From: Ciborinia camelliae
Lineage: Eukaryota > Ascomycota > Leotiomycetes > Helotiales > Sclerotiniaceae
DNA length: 35,146 nucleotides
Reading direction: 5' to 3'
Assembly (NCBI GenBank): GCA_025890175.1
Contig: JANPYM010000003.1
Span: 210,017-245,162, forward strand
The notes below the pieces were generated by a model. That model worked only from the letters and a program-made list of their open reading frames with translations, was not told the DNA's origin and did no database searches. Positions 12,131 to 23,407 of the stretch are shown piece by piece (position 1 is the stretch's first letter; every line of letters begins with the position of its first letter). Position numbers and translations under genes: made by a program.

Positions 12131-12460
12131 ATCGTTCAATTTTAATACTTTTTGTTTGAAATTTTAATATCATTAATATATAGGAAACATTGAAAGAAAA
12201 CAACAATTTAGTATATTTACAATTTATTACAAAAATCAAAAAACAATTTTATTATATCAAATTCGATTTCAAAACTTAAATATTTTATTAATTTTTTAAA
12301 TAATTTTATTATTTTTAATAACAAATCTTTTTTAATATTTAAATTATTAATAATAAAAAAGTTTTTTAATAATTTTTAATTAAAATTTTTAAATTATTTA
12401 AATAATAATAGATCAAAATATTTATTCTCAATTTCAATTTTTTTTTTTAAAATATTATAA
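11962..12460 (+). pseudogene. gag remnant of copia family 2
   Basis: From 11962 one plus-strand frame reads without stop to about 12150, including AFAKIINIIKNVKKKPNVLG and NYKKHCNYALLILS. It continues as NI*ETLKENN, where the TAG at 12181-12183 falls where copia Gag proteins usually have Trp in the A-W-x-T-L-x-E block. This fits the N-terminal half of Ty1/copia Gag, the nucleocapsid precursor that packages element RNA. The start codon is not certain. The minus-strand open frame at 11826-12056 is the antisense shadow of this region and of the LTR end. The assignment rests on position after the LTR plus the ETLKE block. Confidence 0.65.
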
Positions 12461-13230
12461 TTATTTTTATAACGATAAAAAAATCAATTATAATAGCAAT
12501 AACAAATATTATTAATAATCAAAAATTATAATGTAGATATAATAAAAAAAACAATGTAATAGATTTCGGGGTTATAATAATTGTAATGGCTTTGAATAAA
12601 GTGGTTGAAAAAAAAGCGAAAACGGAAATAATAATAGTTTTGGAAATAATATTAATAAAGTTATTAGAAATTAATATTGTTTTTATTTAAAAATAAAATA
12701 TTATTAAATAAATTATTATATTTTAATAAAAATATAAAAAAATGTTAGAGATAATAAAAAAAGGTTTGTTAATGAAAAGGATAAAGATAAAGATAAGGAT
12801 ATTAAGATTAGTTTTATTAATAATTAATATAATAATATTATTTATTTTAGTTTAATTATATATATAATTAATTTAATTAAATAAATATTTGATTTTAATA
12901 TTTTTTAATGCTTTATTGAATAAATTGATAATTTGAAATATGTTTAATATTAATTAATTTTTAAAAATATAAAAATTATTAATAATTTTTTTATTAAAAA
13001 TATTATTTTTAAAAAAATTAAAATCGGGATAGTAATATTATTTAATATATAATTTGTATTTAAGTTTGATTTTATTTAATTTATTTTTGTTAATTTATTT
13101 ATAAACTTTAATTACAAAATTATATTTGAAAATAATTTTGTATTGTACTAAAAATTCGGTTAATTATATTTTGTTATTAAAAGATTAAAAGGTTTATATA
13201 TTCTCTAATAATTTGTTTTAGTTGTGTATA
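12461..13230 (+). other. Family 2 internal region between gag and integrase
   Basis: Expected to hold the rest of gag and the aspartic protease. A purine-rich stretch at 12540-12660 keeps more G than its surroundings and reads in one frame as NNCNGFE*SG*KKKRK, possibly the basic, Cys-containing end of Gag, but the zinc knuckle pattern is not complete. No protease Asp-Ser/Thr-Gly motif was found. Confidence 0.4.
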
Positions 13231-13239
13231 GTAAAGATA

Positions 13240-13800
13240 TAAATTTAAATAAAACATTTGCAAAACTTATTTATAAATATTTTAAATATTTAAATTATAA
13301 TTAATTAAATTGGTTTAAAAAATATATAATTGATTTTAAGTTTAATAAAAGAATTAAGATTAGGGAATAAAAAATTTATAAACTTTATTTTATAAAACAA
13401 ATAAAAAAGTATTTCAATAAATATATTATTATTTATATATTTATTAAATTTTATTAAATTTATTATAATTTTTTCAGGATATAATTAATTTTTTTAATCA
13501 AAAATTAATATTTTATTATTACTATTGATAATATAATTAAAACTAGTTGAATTTGATATATTTTAAATAAAAAAGTTATAATTATAATTTTAATATTATT
13601 AAAATTATTTCAAATAATTAAAAAAGAATTTAATTTAAAAATTGTAATTGTGTAAACCGATAATAAAAAAAGAAAATTTAATATTTATTTTCAAAAAAAA
13701 TTTAAAAAAATTAATTAATAATTTGAACCTTTTTTTTTTGAAAAATATTTAATAAATAACGTTACAAAAAAAAAGATATAAAATGTTAATGTTTAATTTC
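13240..13800 (+). pseudogene. Integrase remnant of copia family 2
   Basis: KLIYKYFKYLNYN near 13265-13310 matches the H-x-R-L-G-H-L-x-x-x zinc finger start with both His changed to Tyr (CAC/CAT to TAT). NKKFINFIL near 13365 occupies the place of the C-x-x-C part. YFIITIDNIIKTS*I at 13513-13555 matches the first catalytic Asp block (YFI.fIDD.SR..W). V*TDNKKRKF at about 13650-13680 matches the second block (LRTDNGGEF). NNVTKKRYK near 13757-13783 matches the N-G-V-A-E-R-x-H-K block with the catalytic Glu turned into Lys. Integrase inserts the cDNA into the genome. Stops sit at Arg, Gln and Trp positions, as expected of RIP. Confidence 0.8.
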
Positions 13801-14162
13801 AAAATTTATTATTTTAAATTAATTTAAAAATTGATTAATAAAAAATTATTATAAAATATATTATTTAATTAATAAATCGATTTTCTATTTGTATATTTTT
13901 GTTCAATAATATTAATTTACTTTCATTTATAATTATTCTTTTTAAAATATATTATAACAAATTGTTTAACTTCTTAAAATTTCGAATTTTTGATTATAAA
14001 ACATTCGTTTGGAATCTATAACATTTAGAAAAATTAATAATAAAATTTTAATTAAAAATATTAAAAAAAAATTATATTTTTATTAAAATAAAAAAATATT
14101 ATATTTATTTATTTTTAAATTTATTTTTTAAAAAAATTATTAAAATTATAAATACTAATTTT

Positions 14163-14353
14163 TGTCATACGCGTCACATAGGATCATAAAGGTGAAATCG
14201 TAGATATGCAATCTGATAAAAGAACTATGCTGAAGAGGAAAGGATCCTTTTGGAAAGAATACTATCTAATATAGACGTTGATCATGTGACCACCATAGTG
14301 GTCACGTGATCAATCACGTGACTGTCATACTAGGCAGGGGCCTTGGCGTGACA
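14163..14353. mobile_element. Solo LTR, 191 bp, TGTCA...TGACA, duplication ATTTT
   Basis: A GC-balanced island in AT-rich DNA starts TGTCATACGCGTCACA and ends CCTTGGCGTGACA. It is flanked by perfect 5-bp repeats ATTTT (14158-14162 and 14354-14358). The TG...CA ends, length and 5-bp duplication identify an LTR left by recombination of a full element. The TGTCA/TGACA ends suggest Ty3/gypsy, though no internal sequence is present to prove it; orientation is also undecided. A 32-bp near-perfect palindrome with CACGTG/CATGTG cores lies at 14280-14311. Little C-to-T mutation is visible. Confidence 0.88.
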
Positions 14354-14850
14354 ATTTTAATAAATATAGTTTTTTGTTTAAAAAAGTTTTGAATAAAAAA
14401 TAATTTAATATAAATCTACAAATTTTTATATTTAATATAAATATAAAAAAAATTTGTTATTTTAAACAAAAGATTTTTTGAAAAAAAAAAGGCAAATAAT
14501 ATTATTTTCTTGATTGTTTTACAAAATGAAAAATCTAATTAAAACTTGATTTTTGTAAAAAAGAATTTAAAAAGAATTTTTAGTAATTAAATTATTTAAT
14601 AAAACAAAGTTTTGAAAATTAATATTAATAATATTAAAATATTAATTTATATAAAAATATTAATTAAAATAATAAATTTTAAAAATATTATACAAAAAAA
14701 CGTTTTAATATAAATATTTATTATTAAATCTGAATTGAAAAGTTTATAAAAAAATAATATTTTCAAAATTTTTTAATTAATTTCGAAAAAAAAAAAATTA
14801 ATAATTTTTAAATAAATTTTAAAAAATAAATTAAATTAATTCGAATAAAT

Positions 14851-15027
14851 TGTTGAGAGTAGCCAGGGCCGTATGAGCCGTACGGACCGCGAAGCGGGCC
14901 GTAGGCCTAATACGGTCTAGCGCCCTATCTTAAGCTTAAATAGCATATAAGGTTCAACCTTAGTTCAGTAGTAATTTCAAATACATCACACAACTTGCAC
15001 CTTCACGTGATCTACCTAATTTCAACA
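14851..15027. mobile_element. Solo LTR, 177 bp, TGTTGA...TCAACA, duplication TAAAT
   Basis: Starts TGTTGAGAGTAGCCAGGGCC and ends CTACCTAATTTCAACA, flanked by perfect 5-bp repeats TAAAT (14846-14850 and 15028-15032). The TGTTG/CAACA termini are copia-like. It resembles neither the 180-bp nor the 156-bp LTR of this window, so it marks a third family. The island keeps its G and C, including inverted GGCCGTA/TACGGTC segments around 14868-14920. No promoter or coding function is assigned. Confidence 0.88.
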
Positions 15028-15109
15028 TAAATTGTTAAAAAAAAAATACAATTTATAATCAAAAATTATTTTTAATAAAAAAATATTAATTTTAAAAAAA
15101 TATTTATAA

Positions 15110-15700
15110 AAATCGGTAAATACTTTATATTACAAATTATATTTACAAAAACTATTATTGAAAATCTAGAAATCGATAATATAAATATTAATATAACGTT
15201 TCTAAATAAAAAATTAATTAATATTAAAATCTTAATAAAAATATCTTGATTTTTCGAAAAAATCTTTTCAAAAATTATAAAAATATTAAAAAAAAATTTA
15301 AATATTTATTTTAAATTGAAAAAATCTTTTTATAAATTAAAACAAGTATTTTAAATATAATAATTTGTTGTTTAAAATTTTTTAAAAAATATTAAATTGA
15401 TTTTAATATTTATAAATTTAAATTTTTTTATTAAAAAAAAATATTTTTTTTATTATATATTAATAATTTATTATTAATTAATAAATATATAAATATCGAT
15501 TTTGTTAAAAAAAAAATTAACATTAAATAAAAATATAAGGATGTTGGATTAATCTAAATATTCTTTAAAATCCAAATCGAAAAAAATAAAAAATATTATA
15601 TTTTAAAAATTTATAATTTGATTTATATCAAAAAGATATTAAAAAAATTCAAAATTTATTTTTTTAATATTAAAAAAACTTTTTTACTTTTTAGAATAAT
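15110..15700 (+). pseudogene. Reverse transcriptase remnant of copia family 2
   Basis: NLEIDNININITFLN near 15160-15205 matches the E-x-x-Q-M-D-V-x-x-A-F-L-N block. KKSFYKLKQVF*I at 15318-15353 matches K-K-S-L-Y-G-L-K-Q-A-P-R. ILINNLLL near 15453-15475 is the catalytic Y-V-D-D-L-L-I with both Asp codons changed to Asn. MLD*SKYSLKSKSKK at 15541-15585 matches M-x-D-L-G-x-x-x-Y-F-L-G-x-x-I. The domain is separated from its integrase by the two solo LTRs and cut on the right at 15964 by the nested copia. It would have copied element RNA into cDNA. Confidence 0.85.
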
Positions 15701-15964
15701 AATTTATAAAACTAATTCAAATGATTTATTTTTTAATAATAAAAAAATTTTTTATTTTTAAATAATAAATTTTTATATTTATTTATTAAATATAATTCGA
15801 TTAAATATTTTTTTTGTTATAAAGTAATTTGCAAAAGTAATATAATTATCTAAAATATAATATTTTATATTTGTAAAACATTTATTTTAATATATTGCGA
15901 AAACCTTTTTTTTTGAGATTTTATATTTTGATCGTTTATGACAACCTTTTTCAAAATATATAGC

Positions 15965-16144
15965 TGTTGCGATACCAGTGAATCTGCAGGGCAGATTCAC
16001 CGGGCGCGGGGCGCGGCCGCGTGCGGCCGATATGCCCGCTACACGGGTATATAAGCTCGCAGATTGATTTATAATCGATTTATATGTTTTTTATAATATA
16101 TTATTTTATTATTAATATTTTGATATCATTGAGATGATTCGATA
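15965..16144 (+). repeat. 5' LTR of copia family 1, copy B
   Basis: Starts TGTTGCGATACCAGTGAATC and ends ATTCGATA, followed by TTGATTAATG (16145-16154), the likely decayed primer binding site, which is shared with copy A. The outer half, about 15965-16050, keeps the GC-rich hairpins: GTGAATCTGC/GCAGATTCAC at 15977-15999, then the CGCGGCCGCG block. The inner half is AT-converted. Copy A has an intact hairpin where this copy reads CAGATTGATTTATAATCG. Confidence 0.92.
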
Positions 16145-19030
16145 TTGATTAATGTTAACATATAAATTAATTAAATATTATTTTTAAAGATTGTTATTTC
16201 AAAGATTAAAAATATAAATATAATTATTAAATTTTAATAAATATTATACAAATAATTATTTATAATGTAAATAGGTTTGTAAAATGTTTAATAAAAAAAA
16301 CGAATTTATATTTTATAATTTTTAATAAAACTTTATATTTAAATATTATTTTTTTAAATAAAACATTATTATAATTAATATAACAAAAAAATTATATTAA
16401 TATTTAATATTAAAGATTTATTATTTTTTATAATATTAATTATTATTTAATTATTATAATTAGAAAAAGTGAAGATTATTGAATAATAAGGTTAAATTCA
16501 AAAAAACTAGTAAAATTTTTTTTGGTTTTTATGTATTATTATATAGATTTAATATTACTATTTATAATATAATAAAAGTTTTTATTTATATATTTTTTTA
16601 ATTTTTTATTATTATTTTATTATAATAAGATTTTTTATTTTTTTTATTTTTATTTTTATTTTTAATTATATTTTTATTTTTATTTATTATAATTGAAATA
16701 TATTATTTGCAATTATTTATATTAAATAATTTTTAAATTAATATTTTGTATAATTTTATTTATTATTTATTTATTTCGATTATTTATTTTATATCAAAAT
16801 ATTTTGTAATATTTTTAGATTTGGTGTAATTTTAAAACTTTAATGATATTAGGTATTAATATTGTAAAATAGCTTTATTATTATAATTTTGTATATATAT
16901 ATTAATTATATTTATTAAATAGTATTTTATATTTTTATATTTATTTATTGTAATTTTTATTATATATTTTATTTTTAGAGTATATATTTTTTATAAGTTT
17001 TTTTATAAAAATTTATTTAAATTAGTTTTTAATTTATATAGATTAAGATTTTTCGATTTTCGAATTTTTTATTAAATTTTTTTTTGATTATTAATTAAAT
17101 TTATTAACAAAAAAAACGAATTCGAATTTATATTTCGAACTTTATTTTAATTAAGGAAATGTTGATTATAAAGATCGAATTTTTTTAAAATTAAAATTAA
17201 AGAATTTAAAATAATATTAATTATTATAATAAAACTATTATTTATATTATAATTTTATATAATTAGTAATTTTAATTTTATTAATTGGATATAAAAAATA
17301 ATTAAAAAGTATAATAAAACAAAAAAACGTTATATTAATAAATTCGATATAATAATTGTAAATATAATAATTAAAGATATATAATTTTATATTTTATATT
17401 GTTTTTGATAATATAAATATTTAGATTTATAAAATCTTAATTTACAAATTATTATTTAAAATCAATTTTATTATTAATTAATATATATTATTAAAAGAAT
17501 TAATAATTTTAATATAATTAAGTATAAACAAATATTACAATCTCGAAATATTTATGTTTTAATTAAAATTATATTTTATTAAGTTTTTTTTGATTTTATA
17601 TGAAATAAAGATTATTATATATAAATAAAAAATAAAATAATTGAAATATTATTTTAAAACAATTTTATATTTTATTTAAAATAAATAAAACGTTTTATTT
17701 ATTATAATAATATTATTATTTTTTTATAATTTAAATCAATTAATAAATTTTTATTACTAAACCAAATTTCATTTTTTTTTTTGATAATATTAATTTATGT
17801 TAAAAAAATTCGAAAAACAAAATAATTGTTAAAATATTTAAAAATATAATAATAATTAATAACAAAATATTTTTGTATAAAAAAATTAATATTATATATT
17901 AATAAATTTTTAAAAAATATATAATAATGATATAATAAAATATTTCGAAAATAATAATAATATTTAATAAAAATTTATTATTTTTTATAATATATATAAT
18001 TAAATATTAATATTATTATTAATAATATTAAAAATTTATTTTAATATATTTATTAATAATATATTATAATTTTATTATAATAATATTAATAAATTTTAAA
18101 TATTTAAAACTTTTATTATTATATTTAAAAATAATTTTGAAAAAATTGAATATTATTTTAATTTAAAAAACAAATAAACTTAAATATTATTTGAAAATAT
18201 AATAATTATAAATTTAAAAAAAAAAATTAATGATTATTTTTTTATTTTGTTTAAAAAAATTTAGAATATTTTTTATAAATTCTTTTTTGTTAAATAATAT
18301 AATAATATATTATAAGATAAATTTTTTATAATATATAAATTTAATTTAATATATATTTATATTTATTAAACATTTGTTAATATATTTATTATTTTTTAAA
18401 ATAATTTATAATTATTAATTAAAATATAAAAATAAATTTAATTATTGAAATATATTTTTATTAAAATTAATTTTATTAATATTAATATTATAAAAATTAA
18501 TTTTATTATTTTTAAAAAAACGAATAAAATATTTTATATTAATTACAAATTTTACAAAAACAATAATAATTGTAATTATAATAATAAATATAATTATAAT
18601 AATTGAGATTTTGAATAAAAAGATTTTAGTTTTAAATTATATAATTAAAAATAAAATAATTAAAATTTTTTGAATTCAAATTCAAATTTAAATTTATATA
18701 ATTAAAAACAATTATTTAATAAAAAATAATTTAATTAAAATCAAAACAAATTTTTGATTTGTAATTAATATTTAAAATTTTGTTTACAATTTTAAAATTA
18801 ATATTTGTTTAATTAATTTTTTAATTTTCTAAAAAACAATTAAAAATTTTATAATAATAATTAAAAATTTTATAACAATAATAAAAATTATAATAATAAT
18901 AATAAAATTAATAATTAATATTACAAAAAAAATAAAAACAAATATAAAGATAAATTATTGAATAATTAATAATAATTAATATAACAATTATTTATTAATA
19001 TTGAAATTAATAATATAAACGAAATGTTTT
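16145..19030 (+). other. Family 1 leader and gag region, no domain recognised
   Basis: 2.9 kb of strongly AT-converted sequence between the 5' LTR and the protease/integrase region. Its position predicts gag and the start of pol. The first 2.1 kb is shared with copy A in inverse orientation, which supports its being part of the element. I could not recover a frame with a recognisable Gag motif. Confidence 0.6.
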
Positions 19031-19039
19031 TTATATTTT

Positions 19040-20400
19040 ATAATTTATTTATTAAAAATAAAGAAATCGTTAAAAAATTAATTATTAAAATATTTATTTA
19101 TATATTAATAATAAAATCTATAATTATAAAAATTTGTTATAATAATATTAAATTTTAAAATATTATTATTGATATTAAAATAGTTAAAAAATTAATTATC
19201 GAATTAATTTAATTTTAAATTTTTTATAAATTAATAAAAATAAAATTCAATATTATAATAGTAAATATTATATTTATTATATTCGATATTAAATTAGCAA
19301 ATTTAATTAGTTTAATTATGATTAAATTATTAATTGGAGTAATAGAATTCTATATTATTTTTGTTAATATTTTATTTTTATTTAATTTTGTTGATATAGA
19401 TAAATTTGATATTTATTATAAAAATATTAAAAATATTTTTATACAAAATAATTTATAATATAAAATTTTTTTTGTTATTTGGAAATATGAATATATATTT
19501 TTTTATTAAAAAATTTGTATATAATTTTATTTAAGCAAAACATTTATTTGTATATTAAATAAATTAAATTTATAATATTTTTATTATTGATTTGGATATT
19601 TAATTATATATCGATTGTAATGAATATTAGATTGAGTAGGATATGATTATAATTTGATGGTATTTAAATAATTAATTAAATTTTCCAAATATTGTTAAAA
19701 ACATAAAAAATTTTTTAATAAATTTAAATTTATATTTTGAAAGAATATAGAATACAATTTTTGTATTTATGTTAATATATTTTATATCGATAAAAAGTTT
19801 ATTTTTTATATTGTTAACAAAACAATGAAATATTAGATAACGATTTTGTTAAATAATTTAATTATAAAATATATTTGAAATATATTTTGATATTGTTAAA
19901 TAAATATTTATATAAAATTTTTAGATTATATTATTTATAATATAAATAAATAATTTATTAATAAAAAATTTATTAAAGTAATAATAAATATAAAAATAAA
20001 TATTAAATTTATATTTATCGAAATATATTAATTTATTAAAATTATTAAATAATATTATATCTTAATTAAAAAAGCGTATAATATTATTATCAAAAAATTT
20101 GTAAATAAAAACTTTTCAAAACAATATATTTTTTAAATAACGATAAAAATTATAAATAATATTATAGAATTTAATAAAATTATATTAATTTTATTAGTAT
20201 ATAATATTTATTTATAAATATTAAAATATAATATATTTTTTTTGATTATTATATAAAGAATTGCGGTTATCCAAAAAATTATAATAATTATATAAAAATT
20301 ATATATTAAATATTAAATTAAAGAAATTTTAATTAAATATAATAATTTAATTATTTTAGTTCATAATTTTTTTATTAATTTTAATATTTTTGTTTATCAA
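19040..20400 (+). pseudogene. Protease end and integrase remnant of copia family 1
   Basis: LIGVIEFYIIFVNILFLF at about 19330-19385, then VDIDKFDIYYKN, match the end of the aspartic protease and the linker of a polyprotein family common in filamentous ascomycetes. F-Y-Y-*-F-G-Y near 19575-19600 is L-H-R-R-F-G-H with His turned to Tyr. KFSKYC*KH, then NKFKFIF, near 19678-19740 is the Cys-x-x-Cys half of the integrase zinc finger. VNIFYIDKKFIFYIVNK at about 19770-19820 holds the first catalytic Asp block. YIIYNINK near 19930 is the second (h-D-A-G-K, Asp to Asn), and FIEIY near 20017-20035 retains the catalytic Glu. RRAYNIIIKEF-like and RIAVIQK segments follow to about 20270. Confidence 0.85.
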
Positions 20401-20796
20401 AAATTTGGATTAATTATAAAAAATAAATAAATCGATTTATAAAAGTTTTTATAAATTAATAAAAAGATATATATTGTTTAATAATCAAATAAAATTATAT
20501 AGTTTTAAATTATTTAAATTAAATCTTTTTATTACAAACAAAATTTTTTTTTAAAATTAATTTTATAAAAAAAACTTAAAATTATATTACAAATTATTAT
20601 TTCAAATTAATAATTATTTATATTATTATTAAAAAACCTTTATTAAATATTATAATTCTATATAAATTAATATATTATAAAAATTATAATCTTTAATATA
20701 AATATATCGAAAATTATAAATATATTTATTATTTCGAATATTTTAATTATTTATTTGAATATTATTATAAATATTAAATTATAATTAATTATATTT

Positions 20797-21600
20797 TTGC
20801 AAGATTATAATTTAAATAAAATTTTTAAAATTAATATTATTATATTAATGTATATTAATTTTCGCTATATCAAAATTAATAATTTAATAAAAAGAAATAT
20901 CTTCGAAATTATTTCTAGAAATAATATATTATCCAAAAATAAAACATTTCGTTTTTATTTTATAAATAAAATCAAAAATCTTAATATTAATAAAGTTTTT
21001 AAAAAATTAAAATTAATTATTTAAATTTATAATAATAATAGAAAAATAATAATTTTTATATAATCCTTAATAATATAATAATATAATTAATAAATATTTT
21101 TTTTTTTAATAATAATTTATAAAAAAACTAAAAATATATAATTATATATTTGAAATATTATTTAGATTTATATTTAATTATTGATAAAATTAATTCAATT
21201 ATTTTATATTATTTTACCAACAAAAATAAATTTTGATTTAAAAGTAATTCTAAAAATATATAAACTATTTTATAGTATTCCAAAAATTGAAAACTATTAA
21301 TTTTATATTTATTATAAATATTATATTCAAAAATTTAATATAATTATTTTAATATATAATCTTTATTTTTTATATTTAAATACAAAAAATAAATTTAATA
21401 TCATTAAATTTTAAATAAATAATATTTTAATTATAACAAATAATACATTTACAAAATTTAAATAAAAAAAATTTATTAAAATTGTTTTTAAAGTTAAATT
21501 CAAAAAAAAATTAATTTTAATTATATTAATTAAGTTTAACAATAATATTTTATTTTTATATAATAATATTATTTAATTAAATCAAAAAAAGCAAATCGAT
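20797..21600 (+). pseudogene. Reverse transcriptase remnant of copia family 1
   Basis: An open stretch at 20797-21024 ends RFYFINKIKNLNINKVFKKL, matching the copia RT start R-F-V-D-E-I-K-N-x-x-T-D-K-x-x-E-K. The same frame continues past stops as LII*IYNNNRK and I*SLII**, where L-V-V-Q-A-Y-N-D and T-Q-S-P-T-I-Q-R are expected; each Gln has become TAA. YI*NII*IYI matches Y-x-R-D-I-x-Q-A-Y. KVILKIYKLFYSIPKIENY near 21242-21300 matches the K-P-L-Y-G-I-P-E-A-G-N block. INNIL near 21412-21428 is the catalytic T-D-D-T with both Asp turned to Asn. Few if any indels interrupt the domain, which fits decay by point mutation alone. Confidence 0.9.
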
Positions 21601-21879
21601 TTATTTTAGTTTATAAATTTTAAATTAAAGAATATATATGGAATTAAAAAAAAGATTTATAAAAATATTAAAACAAAAAAATAATTTGTTATATAATAAA
21701 TTTGAAATATATATATTGATATTATTAATTATTTTAAGGTTATATTTAATTTATTTATTGTAATATAATGTATTAATTTTTAAAATATTAATATTAAAAT
21801 ATTTAATAAATGTTTTTATTGGTAGATAAAAAATAATTTAAAAAAATTAAATTTTATATTATTTGATTTAGAATTTTTA

Positions 21880-22440
21880 TAATTAATTATTTTTATAAAT
21901 ATATTTTTTGTAAATAATAATAATATATTTTTATAAATTAATTATATTATTATTTTTATTAATAAATATAATTAAACCAATATTTTTTATTAATTTTTAA
22001 TTAAATACAAAAAGATTATTTGAAATATTTTTATATTAAAATTATATATTTTAATATTAAATTTTAATATTGTTTTTATTATTAAAAATATTATTAATAA
22101 TATTTTGAATATAAAAATTTTATTTATTGTATATATTGATTTGAAATTGTTTTATAAATATATTATTAAATTAGGTATGATTTAGAAAAAACAATTTATA
22201 ATTAATATTATAATTTTATGTTAAAAATATAAAAAACATAAAATTGTTAAAATAATATAAATTAATAAAAATACGAATTTTGTTAATATTATAATAAAAA
22301 CAAAATATTGTTAGATACTATTTGATTTTATTGATTTCAATTATTATAAATTTAAATTGAATTAATAAATCGAATATATTAATAAAATTGGTAAGATTAT
22401 AATAAAGAAATAAAGAATTAAAAAATAATAAATGAAAAAT
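21880..22440 (+). pseudogene. RNase H remnant of copia family 1
   Basis: FINIFFVNNNN near 21890-21925 matches F-T-D-A-S-F-A-N-N with the Asp changed to Asn. KLYILILNFN near 22035-22065 matches E-L-Y-G-M-A-H-G-F-D. YIDLKLFYKYIIKLG at 22132-22175 matches T-D-S-K-S-L-Y-x-C-L-V-K-L-G and keeps the catalytic Asp. KKQFIINIIILC*KY, then a segment ending N*KYEFC*YY, correspond to the D-I-x-x-L-R-Q-S-Y and N-P-A-D-A-M-T-K end of pol. RNase H removes the RNA template during cDNA synthesis. The pol end lies about 150 bp before the 3' LTR. Confidence 0.88.
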
Positions 22441-22587
22441 TAAAAATAAATAATTTAAATGTATAATATTTACAAAAGTTATATAATTTATTATATAATT
22501 GCAAAAAAAATATTTTTTATTTTATTTTAATATTGTATATTTGATTATTTAAATAATATATATTTAGATTTATTTAAAAATTATTAG

Positions 22588-22767
22588 TATTGTGATATCA
22601 ATAAATCTGTAGGGCAGATTCATTAAGCGCGGGGCGCGGCTGTGTGCGGTCGATATGCCTGTTATACGGACATATAAACTTGTAGATCGATTTACGATTA
22701 ATCTATATGCTTTTTATAATATATTACCTTATTATTAATACTTTGATACCATCGAGGTGATTCAACA
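22588..22767 (+). repeat. 3' LTR of copia family 1, copy B
   Basis: Reads TATTGTGATATCA... to GGTGATTCAACA, exactly 180 bp like the 5' LTR. Here the first half (next to pol) carries the transitions, for example TGTTGCG to TATTGTG and CGCGGCCGCG to CGCGGCTGTG. The outer half keeps GATACCATCGAGGTGATTCA. Differences from the 5' LTR are nearly all C/T or G/A, so LTR divergence cannot be used to date the insertion. Confidence 0.92.
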
Positions 22768-22772
22768 ATAGC

Positions 22773-23407
22773 CTATATTAATTCGATATAGAACTTAAAG
22801 TAATATTGAAAATCTATATAGAAAATTATTATTATATATTATAAAGAAATAATTGTTTAATTATTAACCAAATAAAAATTTATTTTTCAAAACATTATAA
22901 AGATAAAGATAATTGTTATAAATAAAAATATTAAGAAATTTGTATAAATAAAAAAGCTAATTATAAATTTAAAAAAATATATAAAAATAAAATTATTTAT
23001 TTTAATATTATTTATAAATAATAAAAACAATATTGATTAAATTAAAAAAAACAAATTTTATAATAAGGCCAAATATATAAATATTAGGTGATATTATATC
23101 AAAAATAATATAATAAACAGAAACAAATTTAGAATACTTTAGGTAATTAATATTAATTAAATCATAAACATTTTAATTAAATAGTTAATCTCAATTAACT
23201 TTTTTATTTATTATATCAAAATAAATTTAAATATAAAGAAATAATTATATTTAAAAAAAATCTAAATATTTTTGTATTACAATATAATTATATTATATAA
23301 TATAAAATAATTAAATTTTATAAAAAAATAAATATTACAATTATAAATTATTATAGAAATTAACAAAATCTAAAATATAATTTGATAATTATTAATTATA
23401 AAAGAAA
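22773..23407 (+). pseudogene. 3' pol end of copia family 2 (weak)
   Basis: This is the continuation of the family 2 element after the nested insertion and directly before its 3' LTR, so it should encode the end of reverse transcriptase and RNase H. A segment near 22880-22930 reads KHYKDKDNCYK, which could be the K-H-I-D-I-x-x-H block of copia RNase H, but the match is poor. The assignment is mainly positional. Confidence 0.5.

Larger units (their letters stand above)
15965..22767 (+). mobile_element. Ty1/copia family 1, copy B: complete nested element, 6803 bp
   Basis: Two 180-bp LTRs (15965-16144 and 22588-22767) enclose 6443 bp and are flanked by a perfect 5-bp duplication ATAGC (15960-15964 and 22768-22772). 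The internal region carries protease-end, integrase, reverse transcriptase and RNase H remnants in that order on the plus strand. This proves Ty1/copia rather than gypsy order. Stops replace Gln, Arg and Trp codons and most catalytic Asp codons read Asn, so the copy is dead. It sits inside the RT/RNase H interval of the family 2 element and is therefore younger than that element. Copy A of the same family lies in inverse orientation at the left window edge. Confidence 0.93.
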
